DNA of 64,000 bases from Bacteroidales bacterium (GCA_900769945.1 CAAGIO010000005.1:62001-126000), one strand, 5' to 3'. Positions 37,027-45,752 are shown, counted from the first letter of the stretch. A program made the numbers and translations. The notes: generated by a model not told the origin, from the sequence alone.

Positions 37027-37536
37027 TTACAATTCGTATTCTCTCCAATCTTCGGCTGCGTATAAATAGTCTTCTTCTTGTGGAATTGAATAAGGCTTGG
37101 CACAGAATACCTGTAAGGAATATTGTTGGAGTTGTAATTCCACCTTACGCATCGTTTGCTCTAATTTATTGGTTGTCAATTCACATTCCCATATCACAAT
37201 AACCTGCCATCCGTTATCTTCGAGTGTCTTCTTGTTTTTTCTGTCACGTTCTCTATTTCGATTAATTTTCTTTTCCCAGAAATCGCCGTTCTTCTTAGGC
37301 ATTCTGAACATCTTGCAGCCTTCATGTCCATGCCAGAAACAACCATTTACGAAAATCGCTGTTCGATAACGGCGCATTACAATGTCTGGTTTCCCTGGCA
37401 CGCCATTGACATTCAATCGGTAACGATAACCATTTCTCCAAAGCCATTTTCGTACTAACAGCTCCGGCTTGGTGTCGCGGCTTTTGTTGTGTGACATACA
37501 AAGATGTCGTTGCTCTGGTGTGAGACGGTCGGGCAT
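37027..37536 (-). CDS. vsr: Very short patch repair endonuclease (Vsr)
   Basis: Vsr nicks T:G mismatches that arise by deamination of 5-methylcytosine, usually beside the matching cytosine methyltransferase. I use the ATG at 37536 (169 residues); the longer frame uses a TTG. The start resembles Vsr: LTPEQRHLCMSHNKSRDTKPE. The catalytic region GVPGKPDIVM includes Asp51, and NGCFWHGHEGC (64-74) carries the histidine cluster. No cytosine methyltransferase gene is visible in the window, so this Vsr is an orphan locally. A TATCTTTG -7 box lies 38 bases upstream. Confidence 0.92.
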   Translation of the reverse strand: MPDRLTPEQRHLCMSHNKSRDTKPELLVRKWLWRNGYRYRLNVNGVPGKPDIVMRRYRTAIFVNGCFWHGHEGCKMFRMPKKNGDFWEKKINRNRERDRKNKKTLEDNGWQVIVIWECELTTNKLEQTMRKVELQLQQYSLQVFCAKPYSIPQEEDYLYAAEDWREYEL

Positions 37537-37574
37537 AATGAGTTTGTTACTTCTTTTTAACAAAAGTGATGCTG

Positions 37575-37582
37575 CAAAGATA
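37575..37582 (-). promoter_or_regulatory. Putative -7 box of vsr
   Basis: TATCTTTG on the minus strand, 38 bases upstream of the ATG at 37536. Confidence 0.55.
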
Positions 37583-37750
37583 ACTTATTTCTTAATAATT
37601 ATTAATCTAAACTTTTCTTTCGCTTGCTGAATGATATTAGTCTTGCTTTTATGTTAAAAGTGCGAAAGGTACTATTAAATAATATATTGATAATCAAGAT
37701 GATTTTGGGGCTATAAGAGCTTGTTTGCGCAGACGTAATAAGGTTACATT

Positions 37751-37786
37751 AAATAAAAAACCTCGGCAGAAGACACTCTGTCGAGG
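37751..37786 (-). terminator. Terminator of the YeiH-family exporter gene
   Basis: Arms 37761-37770 and 37777-37786 pair over 10 bases (one G-T wobble) with a 6-base loop, followed on the minus strand by TTTTTTATTT. It lies 26 bases after the stop at 37813. Confidence 0.85.
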
Positions 37787-37812
37787 AATAAAATAACTAA
37801 TGTGAAATATAT

Positions 37813-38736
37813 CTAACCCATGAAGAACATAAACGTTCCAACGGCGATAATTATCCAGAGGAGTATTCCGAGCAGGAATGATTTCGCGCCGGCTTTTTTA
37901 AGGTCATCGAATGAGAATCCGCTACCTATTAGGAAGAGGGCGACAACCATGCCGCGCCGGCCGAGGAAGGATAATTCCTTATATATTGGAGCACCTTGTG
38001 GAATGAAACCGGCAATGAGTATTGCGATGATGAAGTAGAGGATAAACCACGGAATCTTTACTTTGCCTTTCACGGCGTCGTTTTTCCTGTTGAGGAAGAG
38101 GATAAGGAAAGACAGCGGAATAATCCATAGTGTCCTTGCGAGTTTGACGGCTACTGCCACCTCTAATGCGTCGTTACCGTATGCTGCGCCTGCTCCCACC
38201 ACCGATGATGTGTCGTGAATCGCTATCGCAGACCAATATCCGAAGTTTATCTCGCTCATATTCAACGCATGACCAATAGGAGGGAAGATAAACAACGCAA
38301 TGGCATTCAACACAAACACTACTGTTAACGCAAATGAAATCTGGTTGTCTTTGGCATTAATTATTGGTGACACGGCCGCAATAGCACTTCCTCCACATAT
38401 TGCAGTGCCGGAGCTGATGAGGATAGTGGTGTTCTTATCTACTTTCAGGAGTTTGCCGAGAAGCATTCCAAAGAGGAACACTAAGAAAACTGAACACGCA
38501 GTAAGGACTATTCCCTTTGACGAAACCTCGATGACTTGTTTCAGGCTCATGCCAAATCCCATGAGGACAACACTATATTGAAGTAATGGTGATGAGTATT
38601 TTTTAAAGTCGAAGGGTTTCTCGATTTTGAGGAAAGCAAATAAGATACCGCAAAATAACGCCATTGGGGCTGTAACAAAAGGCATCATGCAAAGGAGTGG
38701 AACTAATAAATAAAGAAAAGATAATTTCTTTTTCAT
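37813..38736 (-). CDS. Putative sulfate exporter family transporter (YeiH/UPF0324)
   Basis: This 307-residue membrane protein has about ten hydrophobic segments. The ATG at 38736 is chosen because it gives KKKLSFLYLLVPLLCMMP. Conserved YeiH-type segments are LQYSVVLMGFGMSLKQ, LISSGTAICGGSAIAAVSP, GYWSAIAIHDTSSVVGAGA and ALFLIGSGFS. The family is annotated as putative sulfate or sulfonate exporters, but function is not established for most members. The gene stands alone with its own promoter (TATTTTTG, 20 bases upstream) and terminator, and no sulfur-metabolism gene is adjacent, so the substrate is not supported by context. Confidence 0.9.
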   Translation of the reverse strand: MKKKLSFLYLLVPLLCMMPFVTAPMALFCGILFAFLKIEKPFDFKKYSSPLLQYSVVLMGFGMSLKQVIEVSSKGIVLTACSVFLVFLFGMLLGKLLKVDKNTTILISSGTAICGGSAIAAVSPIINAKDNQISFALTVVFVLNAIALFIFPPIGHALNMSEINFGYWSAIAIHDTSSVVGAGAAYGNDALEVAVAVKLARTLWIIPLSFLILFLNRKNDAVKGKVKIPWFILYFIIAILIAGFIPQGAPIYKELSFLGRRGMVVALFLIGSGFSFDDLKKAGAKSFLLGILLWIIIAVGTFMFFMG

Positions 38737-38755
38737 ATAATGAATTTTTAGCGTG

Positions 38756-38763
38756 CAAAAATA
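38756..38763 (-). promoter_or_regulatory. Putative -7 box of the YeiH-family gene
   Basis: TATTTTTG on the minus strand, 20 bases upstream of the ATG at 38736. Confidence 0.55.
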
Positions 38764-38842
38764 CAAAAATATGTACCGCCTTTGAAGATTGATAGTATAT
38801 TTTTTTAATGTGTTATTTCTGATACTTAAAGTGTTAGTAATA

Positions 38843-38880
38843 ACAGACTGCGGGGCGCATATATGCGCCCCGCAGTCTGT
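38843..38880. terminator. 38-bp perfect palindrome after the choloylglycine hydrolase gene
   Basis: The whole 38 bases are a perfect palindrome (19-base arms, centre at 38861/38862) with a GC-rich core GCGGGGCGCATA. It follows the stop at 38904 by 24 bases and is bordered on the minus strand by only a weak TTATTA tract. It is probably a strong terminator for that gene. Confidence 0.65.
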
Positions 38881-38903
38881 TTTCTGTTTATTTGTTGTGA
38901 ATA

Positions 38904-39983
38904 TTATTTAACTTTCACCATCTCTATTGGCTGGTCCTTCACTGCATCTAACGGACCGGATTGGTATTTCACCTTCTTAAAGTCGATGCTGTTGAGGTCG
39001 AAACAGCGTATGTTGCTGTTATACATTGTCCTATAATAGATGCGGCGATTCGCAATATCCGATGCCACAGTCCATTGTGTTGCACTTGGTATGTCGGGAA
39101 CCGGTTGTCCTTCAGCAAATTGTATTCCTGTCGGGATGTCAAAATTATTTAAGATATGGAAGGCTTGGACTACGGCTTTTGTCGTTGTCTCTTGTCGTGG
39201 GGCTGTGGCTTGGAAGAATGCTGCGCGCACAAACCTTGAAGGTGGTGTCATATCGCCGGGAATGCCGTGCATGCCACCGCCACCGCCGAATGCTGTCAAC
39301 TCTAAATCCCCGACCTTGCGCTGTGTGATGGGTCCGGAGAACAGGTTGACATAATTGTTCAGGTTGGTGATGTGCCAATCGAATGAGGGAGAATTGGTTA
39401 GTACTCCAAGAGTGTTCTCATAAAACACTATCTCTTTGTTGATGATTTCTAACACCACTTGTCTGCCGCTCTCTTCGGTGATGCGCCAATGCACTGTCGA
39501 TCCTCTTGGGTCGATGGTAACAATATGTATCCCTCCAATGGCTGCCTTTATCTCATCGATGCTCTTGAAATTACTTAGCATCCAAGATACTAATTGAAGG
39601 TCGCTCACCGTCGTCTCTTTCTTGTCAGCAGAATAAGCCTCGTACTCACCGTAAGCCGGGAAATAGAACAATCCTGCCGATAAACCCGCCTCGTTGATGC
39701 CTTCAACAACAAACTCTGCTTGTTGAACTGCAAGGCCTACATAACCGTAACGCGCAGTGAACAGCATGCCGTCCTTCTCTCCGCTTGGAGTGAATGAGCG
39801 TTGTGAATAGCCTCGTGGCACAATAGCGTACTTGCTCTCTAAATCGTTGCCTGCCCACTCGATAGTGCGTGCCGCCACTGTCGAGCCGTCTGTCGTCTTC
39901 AACGTGATGCCTGTGCAAGCCACCGCCTTCGTCGTAATTAACGTCATTAACATAATGACTGCGAATATACTTCTTGCTTTCAT
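38904..39983 (-). CDS. Choloylglycine hydrolase/penicillin V acylase family (Ntn hydrolase)
   Basis: This 359-residue enzyme belongs to the linear amide C-N hydrolases, which include bile salt hydrolase and penicillin V acylase. A signal peptide (1-22) is followed by Cys23 in VACTGITLKTTDG. Cys becomes the N-terminal nucleophile after processing, so export and activation may be linked. EWAGNDLESKYAIVPRG and FVVEGINEAGLSAGLFYFPA are typical family blocks, and DPRGSTVHWRI and LTNSPSFDWHITNLNNYVN carry the later active-site residues. Bile salt, penicillin and N-acyl-homoserine lactone substrates are all possible. A signal peptide is common in Bacteroidota members but absent in Gram-positive BSH. 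Confidence 0.9.
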   Translation of the reverse strand: MKARSIFAVIMLMTLITTKAVACTGITLKTTDGSTVAARTIEWAGNDLESKYAIVPRGYSQRSFTPSGEKDGMLFTARYGYVGLAVQQAEFVVEGINEAGLSAGLFYFPAYGEYEAYSADKKETTVSDLQLVSWMLSNFKSIDEIKAAIGGIHIVTIDPRGSTVHWRITEESGRQVVLEIINKEIVFYENTLGVLTNSPSFDWHITNLNNYVNLFSGPITQRKVGDLELTAFGGGGGMHGIPGDMTPPSRFVRAAFFQATAPRQETTTKAVVQAFHILNNFDIPTGIQFAEGQPVPDIPSATQWTVASDIANRRIYYRTMYNSNIRCFDLNSIDFKKVKYQSGPLDAVKDQPIEMVKVK

Positions 39984-40063
39984 GATATTATAAGTTTATG
40001 TTTATGCTTTTTAACAATTGTTCTTTTTGTTCTGTTCAATGATTGTACTTTTTTAACGAAATG

Positions 40064-40600
40064 TTATTGATAGTGTTTCAAATATATCTCGTTCTTGATT
40101 TTTGAGATGTATGATTCTGTTTGTTCCGGCTCGCTGTTTGTTCCAAGAATCCAGAGCGGCAGGCCTTCTCCTCCTTTGATGTATGGCGGCTGTATATATT
40201 CCTTGTCGAGGATAGTGAACCCGTTTCGTAAATAGAAATTTATCCGTCTCTCGGTCAACTCATCGCTAATAGGCTCTGACTCAAGCAGTAACGCTTTAGG
40301 AGATGTGAGCCTCTTTAACTCGGAAAGCGTCTTCTCCCCAATTTTCTGGTTTCTCATCTCTGGAAAGACAGCAAGATATTCAATATAGTAAAACTTGTCG
40401 AGGTCCCAATAGACTAATAATCCGGAGAGCTTGCCATCGTTGATAATTGCGTTGAACGACATAATGTCGGAGCTCTCTAATAGAGAGAATATTTTTTCAT
40501 TTTCTCTTCTTTCGTTTTTTGGAAATGATTTCTCAAAAAGCTCAATCAAAGGCGCTAAATATTGGTCTTGCGTGGATTTTATTCTTGATAAGTATAACAT
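40064..40600 (-). CDS. GNAT family N-acetyltransferase
   Basis: This 178-residue protein has the GNAT fold: a beta strand and helix with DKFYYIEYLAVFPEMRNQKIG (about 69-89) covering motif A, where RNQKIG is the acetyl-CoA pyrophosphate loop. NFYLRNGFTILDKEY follows as motif B. Members transfer an acetyl or other acyl group to amines, but substrate cannot be read from sequence. It is a single gene downstream of the ATP synthase operon terminator and upstream of the choloylglycine hydrolase-like gene, with no clear promoter seen by eye. Its N-terminus is generic. Confidence 0.85.
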   Translation of the reverse strand: MLYLSRIKSTQDQYLAPLIELFEKSFPKNERRENEKIFSLLESSDIMSFNAIINDGKLSGLLVYWDLDKFYYIEYLAVFPEMRNQKIGEKTLSELKRLTSPKALLLESEPISDELTERRINFYLRNGFTILDKEYIQPPYIKGGEGLPLWILGTNSEPEQTESYISKIKNEIYLKHYQ

Positions 40601-40618
40601 ATTGAAAACTATTAAAAA

Positions 40619-40643
40619 GTAGAGACACGAGATGTGCCTCTAC
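40619..40643 (-). terminator. Terminator of the atp operon
   Basis: Arms 40619-40628 and 40634-40643 pair over nine of ten positions with a 5-base loop, followed on the minus strand by TTTTTAATAG. It lies 26 bases after the atpG stop. Confidence 0.75.
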
Positions 40644-40668
40644 ATTGATGTAAAAGATTAATGTGCTA

Positions 40669-41562
40669 TTATAAAGCGTCTGCACCGCTAACGATTTCAA
40701 TAATCTCGTTAGTGATTGTTGATTGGCGTGCTTTGTTGTACGAACGGTTAAGTTCCTTAAGCAATTCGCTTGCATTATCAGTTGCCTTTGTCATTGAAAC
40801 CATTCTTGCTCCATGTTCTGAGGTGAAGCTGTCAAGAAGTATTTTATAGACTTGCAGTTTCAATGACTTAGGAATCAGCGAGTTCAGTATTTCTTCTTTA
40901 GAAGGTTGGAAGATATATTCTATCTCACTTGTGGAATGATTATCATCATTAGACTCTTCTGATACTATTGGCAGGAATTGTTCATGAACCATTATCTGGC
41001 TGCCGGCGTTTTTAAACTGATTGTAAATAAATATGATACGGTCATATTTCTCATTTGAGAAGTCGCTCATCAGTCGTTCTGCAAAAGGAAGAATATTGTC
41101 ATACGAAAGGTTGTCAAGAAGGGAGTTCTCGTTGCCTATCGTTGTTATCTTCTTGAATTTCAGTGCTTCCTCTACTTTTTTGCTTATGCACAAGATATCG
41201 ACATTGCCTTTTTCGAGTTGTATGCGGCATTCATCATTGACGAAACGAATCGTCTCGCGAATGATGTTTCCGTTGAAGATTCCGCATAATCCCTTGTTTG
41301 ATGCCACGGGAATAATGAGAATCTTCTCGTCTTCGGCATTATCTTTATGTTTTTTAGCATAAACGCTTTCCGATGATGTGAGCAAAGAAGAAGACAGGTC
41401 CTGCATTATCTCCTTCAGCTTTGAGGCATAAGGGCGTAGCGATGTTATTGCAGACTGTGATTTACGTAGTTTCGATGCGGATACCATCTTCATTGCTGAT
41501 GTTATCTGCATTGTAGAGTTCACAGAGTTGATTCTTGTTCTGACTTCTTTGAGGTTTGCCAT
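40669..41562 (-). CDS. atpG: F-type ATP synthase gamma subunit
   Basis: The gamma subunit is the central rotor shaft of F1. The 297-residue protein starts with the diagnostic ANLKEVRTRINSVNSTMQIT and ends in the conserved helix RQSTITNEIIEIVSGADAL. The region between is more variable, as usual. It is the last gene of a leftward atpB-E-F-H-A-G operon with a 5-base gap from atpA. The beta and epsilon genes (atpD, atpC), which usually follow, are not found downstream; a terminator follows instead. Confidence 0.95.
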   Translation of the reverse strand: MANLKEVRTRINSVNSTMQITSAMKMVSASKLRKSQSAITSLRPYASKLKEIMQDLSSSLLTSSESVYAKKHKDNAEDEKILIIPVASNKGLCGIFNGNIIRETIRFVNDECRIQLEKGNVDILCISKKVEEALKFKKITTIGNENSLLDNLSYDNILPFAERLMSDFSNEKYDRIIFIYNQFKNAGSQIMVHEQFLPIVSEESNDDNHSTSEIEYIFQPSKEEILNSLIPKSLKLQVYKILLDSFTSEHGARMVSMTKATDNASELLKELNRSYNKARQSTITNEIIEIVSGADAL

Positions 41563-41567
41563 ATTAT

Positions 41568-43157
41568 TTATTGTTTATTTATCATCGTTGATACGACGTC
41601 TTCTGCGGTGTCTTTCAACACCTTAGTTATTTCGTCGTTGTATTGTCCGGCTTTCAGGGCGTCCATAACGTCTTTATGAGTGCTGTTCAACACGTCGAGG
41701 TATTTTGTTTGGAACTCTGCTATTTGGTTTGTCTGGAGTTTTCTTAAAAGGTTGTTTACTCCGCAGAATATTATAGCGATTTCCTCTTCCACTTTTAAAG
41801 GAGAAGACTGTGGTTGGATAAGTATCTGCACATTACGTCGTCCTTTGTCGAGCACTGCTTGTGTTGCTGGGTCGAGGTCGGAGCCGAACTTGGAGAATGC
41901 TTCCAACTCGCGGAATTGTGCTTGGTCAAGTTTAAGTGTTCCAGCGACTTTCTTCATTGACTTTATCTGTGCTTTACCACCGACGCGGGACACTGAGATA
42001 CCGACATTGATAGCAGGTCTGATACCGGCGTTGAATAGGTTTGTCTCAAGGAATATCTGTCCGTCGGTGATAGAGATGACGTTTGTCGGGATATATGCCG
42101 AGACGTCGCCTGCTTGTGTCTCAATGATAGGGAGAGCAGTGAGTGAGCCGCCGCCTTTTACCTTTCCTTTCAGGCATTCTGGCAGGTCGTTCATCTTAGC
42201 TGCTATTTCATCATTGTTGATAATCTTAGCTGCTCTTTCGAGGAGGCGGGAGTGCAGATAGAACACGTCGCCGGGATATGCTTCACGTCCTGGTGGGCGG
42301 CGGAGAAGCAGAGAGACCTCCCTATAAGCTACAGCCTGTTTCGACAGGTCGTCATAAATGATAAGGGCGGCTCTGCCCGTGTCTCTGAAATATTCGCCTA
42401 TGGCTGCTCCAGCGAAAGGTGCGTAATACTGCATTGCAGCAGCGTCAGATGCTGTAGCGGCAACGACTATTGTGTATGGCAGCGCGCCGTGGTCTTCAAG
42501 GTTCTGCACTATGTTTGCCACTGTCGAGCCTTTCTGTCCGATAGCAACATAAATACAATACACCGGTTCGCCTTTCTCGTAGAACTCCTTCTGGTTGATG
42601 ATGGTGTCTATCGCTATCGCGGTCTTTCCTGTCTGGCGGTCGCCGATGATAAGCTCGCGTTGCCCTCTTCCTATAGGAATCATCGCATCGACAGCCTTGA
42701 TGCCGGTCTGTAACGGCTCATCGACGGGCTTGCGGAATATTACTCCCGGAGCCTTGCGCTCGAGAGGCATATCCACCGTCTCTCCCTTTATCTCACCCTT
42801 GCCATCGATAGGGTTCCCCAAGGTGTCGATGACACGGCCGAGCAGTCCCTCTCCAACCTTTACAGAGGCGATACGGTGGGTACATACTACTGTGTCACCC
42901 TCGTTGATGTCGCTGGCATCGTCAAGAAGCACCACACCCACGTTGTCTTCCTCGAGGTTCAGCACTATTCCCATCACACCGTTCTTCTCGAACTCGACAA
43001 GCTCGCCCGCTTCTGCGTCCCTCATGCCATAAACTCGCGCAACACCGTCTCCGACGTTTAGCACTGTTCCCTTGACATCTAACGACGACTTGTTATCAAA
43101 GTTGGTCAGCTCATCAAGAAGTATTGCTGATATCTCAGCGGGTTTTATTGTTCCCAT
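41568..43157 (-). CDS. atpA: F-type ATP synthase alpha subunit
   Basis: AtpA forms the non-catalytic nucleotide-binding part of F1. The 529 residues include a P-loop [14 protein letters not shown] (about 171-184), the [20 protein letters not shown] segment, and the ATP-synthase signature region near [17 protein letters not shown]. The N-terminal beta barrel and C-terminal helical domain are as expected. It sits between atpH and atpG, with short gaps typical of co-translation. Sequence is highly conserved along the whole length and shows no truncation. Confidence 0.97.
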   Translation of the reverse strand: MGTIKPAEISAILLDELTNFDNKSSLDVKGTVLNVGDGVARVYGMRDAEAGELVEFEKNGVMGIVLNLEEDNVGVVLLDDASDINEGDTVVCTHRIASVKVGEGLLGRVIDTLGNPIDGKGEIKGETVDMPLERKAPGVIFRKPVDEPLQTGIKAVDAMIPIGRGQRELIIGDRQTGKTAIAIDTIINQKEFYEKGEPVYCIYVAIGQKGSTVANIVQNLEDHGALPYTIVVAATASDAAAMQYYAPFAGAAIGEYFRDTGRAALIIYDDLSKQAVAYREVSLLLRRPPGREAYPGDVFYLHSRLLERAAKIINNDEIAAKMNDLPECLKGKVKGGGSLTALPIIETQAGDVSAYIPTNVISITDGQIFLETNLFNAGIRPAINVGISVSRVGGKAQIKSMKKVAGTLKLDQAQFRELEAFSKFGSDLDPATQAVLDKGRRNVQILIQPQSSPLKVEEEIAIIFCGVNNLLRKLQTNQIAEFQTKYLDVLNSTHKDVMDALKAGQYNDEITKVLKDTAEDVVSTMINKQ

Positions 43158-43169
43158 ATCTTTTTTTGT

Positions 43170-43727
43170 TTAATATCCTTTGACGTATAAGTTGTTTGTA
43201 AATACCCTCTCCAAATTCTTTAATTTGGTCTTTATGCTGGCATCATATTGGTAATCAAGATAGTTGATGATGAATCCGCCTATGATTCCTTTGTCAATCT
43301 TGTTTTTCACCCTTACCTCTCCTTTGGTGCGTCCATCTACAAAGTGTAAGAGCTTACGCTGCGTCTCCTCGTCAATCTCGACTGCCGTTGTTATTGTCAC
43401 AATAGCTATGTTATTGTGTTCCAGATATAACTCTCTGTATGACTCGAAAATATCGCTAAAGATTTCGGTGCGTTTCTTCTCAATTATCATCTCCATGAAC
43501 TTGATGGAGTTTTCGGATATCTTGCCTCCAAAAATCTTTCTTACTATATTGTTCTTGTGTGTTGTTGAAATAAACGGCTCCGATAGTATGTAACGCAACT
43601 CGCGGTTCTCTTTGAGAGTGTCGGTGACAAGCTCAAGGTCGGCAAGCCCTTCGTCAGCCATATTGTTGTTGATGGCGAAATCAAGGAATGCCTTGGCATA
43701 ACGGCGTACTAATAGGGTGTCTTTCAT
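43170..43727 (-). CDS. atpH: F-type ATP synthase delta subunit
   Basis: The delta subunit (OSCP) joins F1 to the peripheral stalk. The 185-residue protein begins RRYAKAFLDFAINNNM, matching the conserved N-terminal helix, and ends with KIDKGIIGGFIINYLDYQYDA, the C-terminal signature. This position, between atpF and atpA, is standard. Sequence similarity in the middle is low, as is normal for this subunit, so identification rests on the ends and order. Confidence 0.93.
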   Translation of the reverse strand: MKDTLLVRRYAKAFLDFAINNNMADEGLADLELVTDTLKENRELRYILSEPFISTTHKNNIVRKIFGGKISENSIKFMEMIIEKKRTEIFSDIFESYRELYLEHNNIAIVTITTAVEIDEETQRKLLHFVDGRTKGEVRVKNKIDKGIIGGFIINYLDYQYDASIKTKLKNLERVFTNNLYVKGY

Positions 43728-43738
43728 ACTATCTTTAT

Positions 43739-44233
43739 TTAATCTTTTTCTATCTCTTTGATTATCTTTGAGATATATTCCATCTGGGCGTCATCTTTCG
43801 CTATCTCTTTCTCAAGAATCTTTTCTGCCACCTTGATAGAAATGTTCGCTATCTCATTCTTGATGTCTGTCATCACAGCCTTGCGCTCGTTCTCTATTGT
43901 TTCTTTAGCTGCTTCAACAATCCGGTTAGTCTCTTCGGTGGCTTTTGCCTTGGCGTCTTCTATTATCTTGTCGCGATATTGGCGCGCCTCGTTAAGCATG
44001 CTGTCCCTTTCCTCGCGAGCCTTCTGGAGAAGCACCTCGTTGTCTGCCTGAAGCTTCTTCATCTCCTCGTGTGTGCGTTCTGCCTGTTCGAGAGCCTCTG
44101 TTATCTTCTGCTCACGCTTCTTTAACATTCCGCCTATCACAGGGAAAGCGAATTTCGCTAAGATGAAGAACACTACCGCAAATGCGAGCGTCATCCAAAA
44201 TATCAAACCGAAATCAGGTGAAATAAGTTCCAT
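43739..44233 (-). CDS. atpF: F-type ATP synthase b subunit
   Basis: The b subunit forms the peripheral stalk of FoF1. The 164 residues have an N-terminal membrane segment (DFGLIFWMTLAFAVVFFILA) followed by a long charged helix, with alternating E, K, A and R patterns to the end, typical of the coiled-coil stalk. A GGMLKKREQKI turn marks the exit from the membrane, as in other b subunits. Only one b-type gene is present, so the stalk is likely a homodimer. The gene is preceded by the atpE-atpF spacer hairpin. Confidence 0.94.
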   Translation of the reverse strand: MELISPDFGLIFWMTLAFAVVFFILAKFAFPVIGGMLKKREQKITEALEQAERTHEEMKKLQADNEVLLQKAREERDSMLNEARQYRDKIIEDAKAKATEETNRIVEAAKETIENERKAVMTDIKNEIANISIKVAEKILEKEIAKDDAQMEYISKIIKEIEKD

Positions 44234-44262
44234 ATTGCTGTTAATTTTTTTCAGGTTAATCC

Positions 44263-44289
44263 CAGGTTACAACCAACCGTTGCAACCTG
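44263..44289 (-). promoter_or_regulatory. Intercistronic hairpin between atpE and atpF
   Basis: Arms 44263-44273 and 44279-44289 pair over ten of eleven positions around a 5-base loop. No T run follows on the coding strand (GGGATTAACCTGAAAAAA). It sits just after atpE and may stabilise its 3' end, in line with the higher c-subunit copy number. Confidence 0.5.
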
Positions 44290-44303
44290 AGATGTTTCGC
44301 TTT

Positions 44304-44570
44304 TTAAAGTGCGATAAGCAAGCAGACAACCAATGCGAAGAATGAAACACCTTCGATCAAAGCTGCTGCAATGATCATGCTGGTCTGAATGCTACCGGCG
44401 GCCTCAGGCTGACGTGCCATTGACTCCAATGCGCTGCTGCCGATTTTGCCGATACCCATCGCTGCACCTATTGTGGCGATACTTGCAGCTAAGCCGGCTC
44501 CCAACTTAGCAAGTGGCGCTAAATCGATAACTGCTTGAGCTACTTCTTGTAACATGACTAATAATGACAT
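44304..44570 (-). CDS. atpE: F-type ATP synthase c subunit
   Basis: The c subunit forms the proton-driven rotor ring. The 88-residue hairpin has two membrane helices joined by the polar loop ARQPEA. The essential acid is the glutamate in AALIEGVSFF. The next residue is glycine, not the serine or threonine of Na+-binding c rings, and the matching glutamine on helix 1 is not evident, so proton coupling is favoured. It lies between atpB and atpF in an otherwise standard order. The N-terminus has extra residues (MSLLVMLQEV) before the first helix. Confidence 0.95.
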   Translation of the reverse strand: MSLLVMLQEVAQAVIDLAPLAKLGAGLAASIATIGAAMGIGKIGSSALESMARQPEAAGSIQTSMIIAAALIEGVSFFALVVCLLIAL

Positions 44571-44618
44571 AACTTTTAATTTTAATTGTTATTAAATGAG
44601 TTTGTTTATTCCTTTGTC

Positions 44619-45737
44619 TTAATGCCCGTGCTCCTTGCTCGCCATTCCAAAATATAATGCTGACAGCAGTGTGAACACGTATGCCTGAATGTATGCGACT
44701 AATAGTTCGAGCACGTCAACGAATATCGCAAGTATCAACGATAATACCGACATCGCACCGCCTGCCGCAGCACTGATTTCCGCTAAGACGAATATCAGGC
44801 TTATGAATCCTAACACAACTATATGCCCCGCCGTGATGTTAGCAAAAAGTCGTATCGCCAACACAAAAGGCTTGGTGAAACAGCCGACAAGCTCGATGAT
44901 TGGCATTAACGGGATTGGTAACTTTAAGAACCACGGCACTCCCGGTGTGTTGAAGATGTCCTCGAAATATTCCTTGTTGCCGAAAATATTCGTGATGAAG
45001 AATGTGAATAACGCTAATACTAACGTTATAGCGATGTTGCCCGTCAGATTAGCCCCGAACGGGAAAAATGGCACCAACCCTAATAGGTTGTTGATGAAGA
45101 TAAAGAAAAACACCGTTATTAAATAAGGTACATACCTGTCAACATGCTTCTCGCTTATCGACTTCTTCGCAATGTCGTCCCTCACAAAGCATATCAGCAT
45201 CTCGAATAGCGACTGTAGCCCCTTCGGAGCCTTCTCGCCTCGTTTCCGATATTGTTTCGCGACAATGAGGAACAACACTACAATTATTGTGCATGAGACG
45301 AACAAGCCGAAGACGTTCTTGGTTATTGAGATGTCAATGGGGCGAGTCACTGTTCCATCCTCGTTCATTATCACTACCTTGTTCTTATATTTACCCTCCT
45401 TTGGAATAGTGAAGGTGATGTCCTCTCCAGTCTTTTTGTTGGCTGTCACATACTTGTCGTCATGATGGAACACTTTCGATGAAAATGTGTAAAACCTTCC
45501 CTCGTTAAATATTATAATAGGTAGGTTTATTCCTATATGGTGACCTTTCCATGTGCAGATGTGCCACTGATATGAGTCGAGAAGATGCTCAAATATCATG
45601 TCGCCTGCATTGAACTTCTCTTTTTCAGTTTCCTTCTGCTCCTCATTATTAGATTGCCCAGCAAATGAAATCATCTGGAATCCAAATAGCAAACTCAATA
45701 ATAATGAGATGGTTAAGATGTGTTTTGCTCTTTTCAT
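44619..45737 (-). CDS. atpB: F-type ATP synthase a subunit
   Basis: The a subunit makes the proton half-channels beside the c ring. The 372-residue protein is longer than the ~270 of E. coli because of an N-terminal signal-like segment (1-27) and a ~130-residue non-membrane region before the first clear helix. The essential arginine lies in KPFVLAIRLFANITAGH, and the final QAYVFTLLSALYF is typical. Extended a subunits are seen in other Bacteroidota. It is the first gene of the operon, with a TAATTTTG -7 box 15 bases upstream. Confidence 0.95.
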   Translation of the reverse strand: MKRAKHILTISLLLSLLFGFQMISFAGQSNNEEQKETEKEKFNAGDMIFEHLLDSYQWHICTWKGHHIGINLPIIIFNEGRFYTFSSKVFHHDDKYVTANKKTGEDITFTIPKEGKYKNKVVIMNEDGTVTRPIDISITKNVFGLFVSCTIIVVLFLIVAKQYRKRGEKAPKGLQSLFEMLICFVRDDIAKKSISEKHVDRYVPYLITVFFFIFINNLLGLVPFFPFGANLTGNIAITLVLALFTFFITNIFGNKEYFEDIFNTPGVPWFLKLPIPLMPIIELVGCFTKPFVLAIRLFANITAGHIVVLGFISLIFVLAEISAAAGGAMSVLSLILAIFVDVLELLVAYIQAYVFTLLSALYFGMASKEHGH

Positions 45738-45752
45738 CTATTATTTTTTCTT

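Noticed and set aside
38843..38880. Terminal inverted repeat of a mobile element
   Set aside because: The two arms touch with no transposase or second copy nearby, so a terminator or cruciform is simpler.
39026..39354. Overlapping plus-strand frames in the choloylglycine hydrolase gene
   Set aside because: Antisense to a conserved enzyme, several frames compete, and none has a recognisable family or ribosome-binding site.
44304..44570. Sodium-coupled ATP synthase c ring
   Set aside because: The residue after the essential glutamate is glycine and the helix-1 glutamine of sodium rings is not evident.
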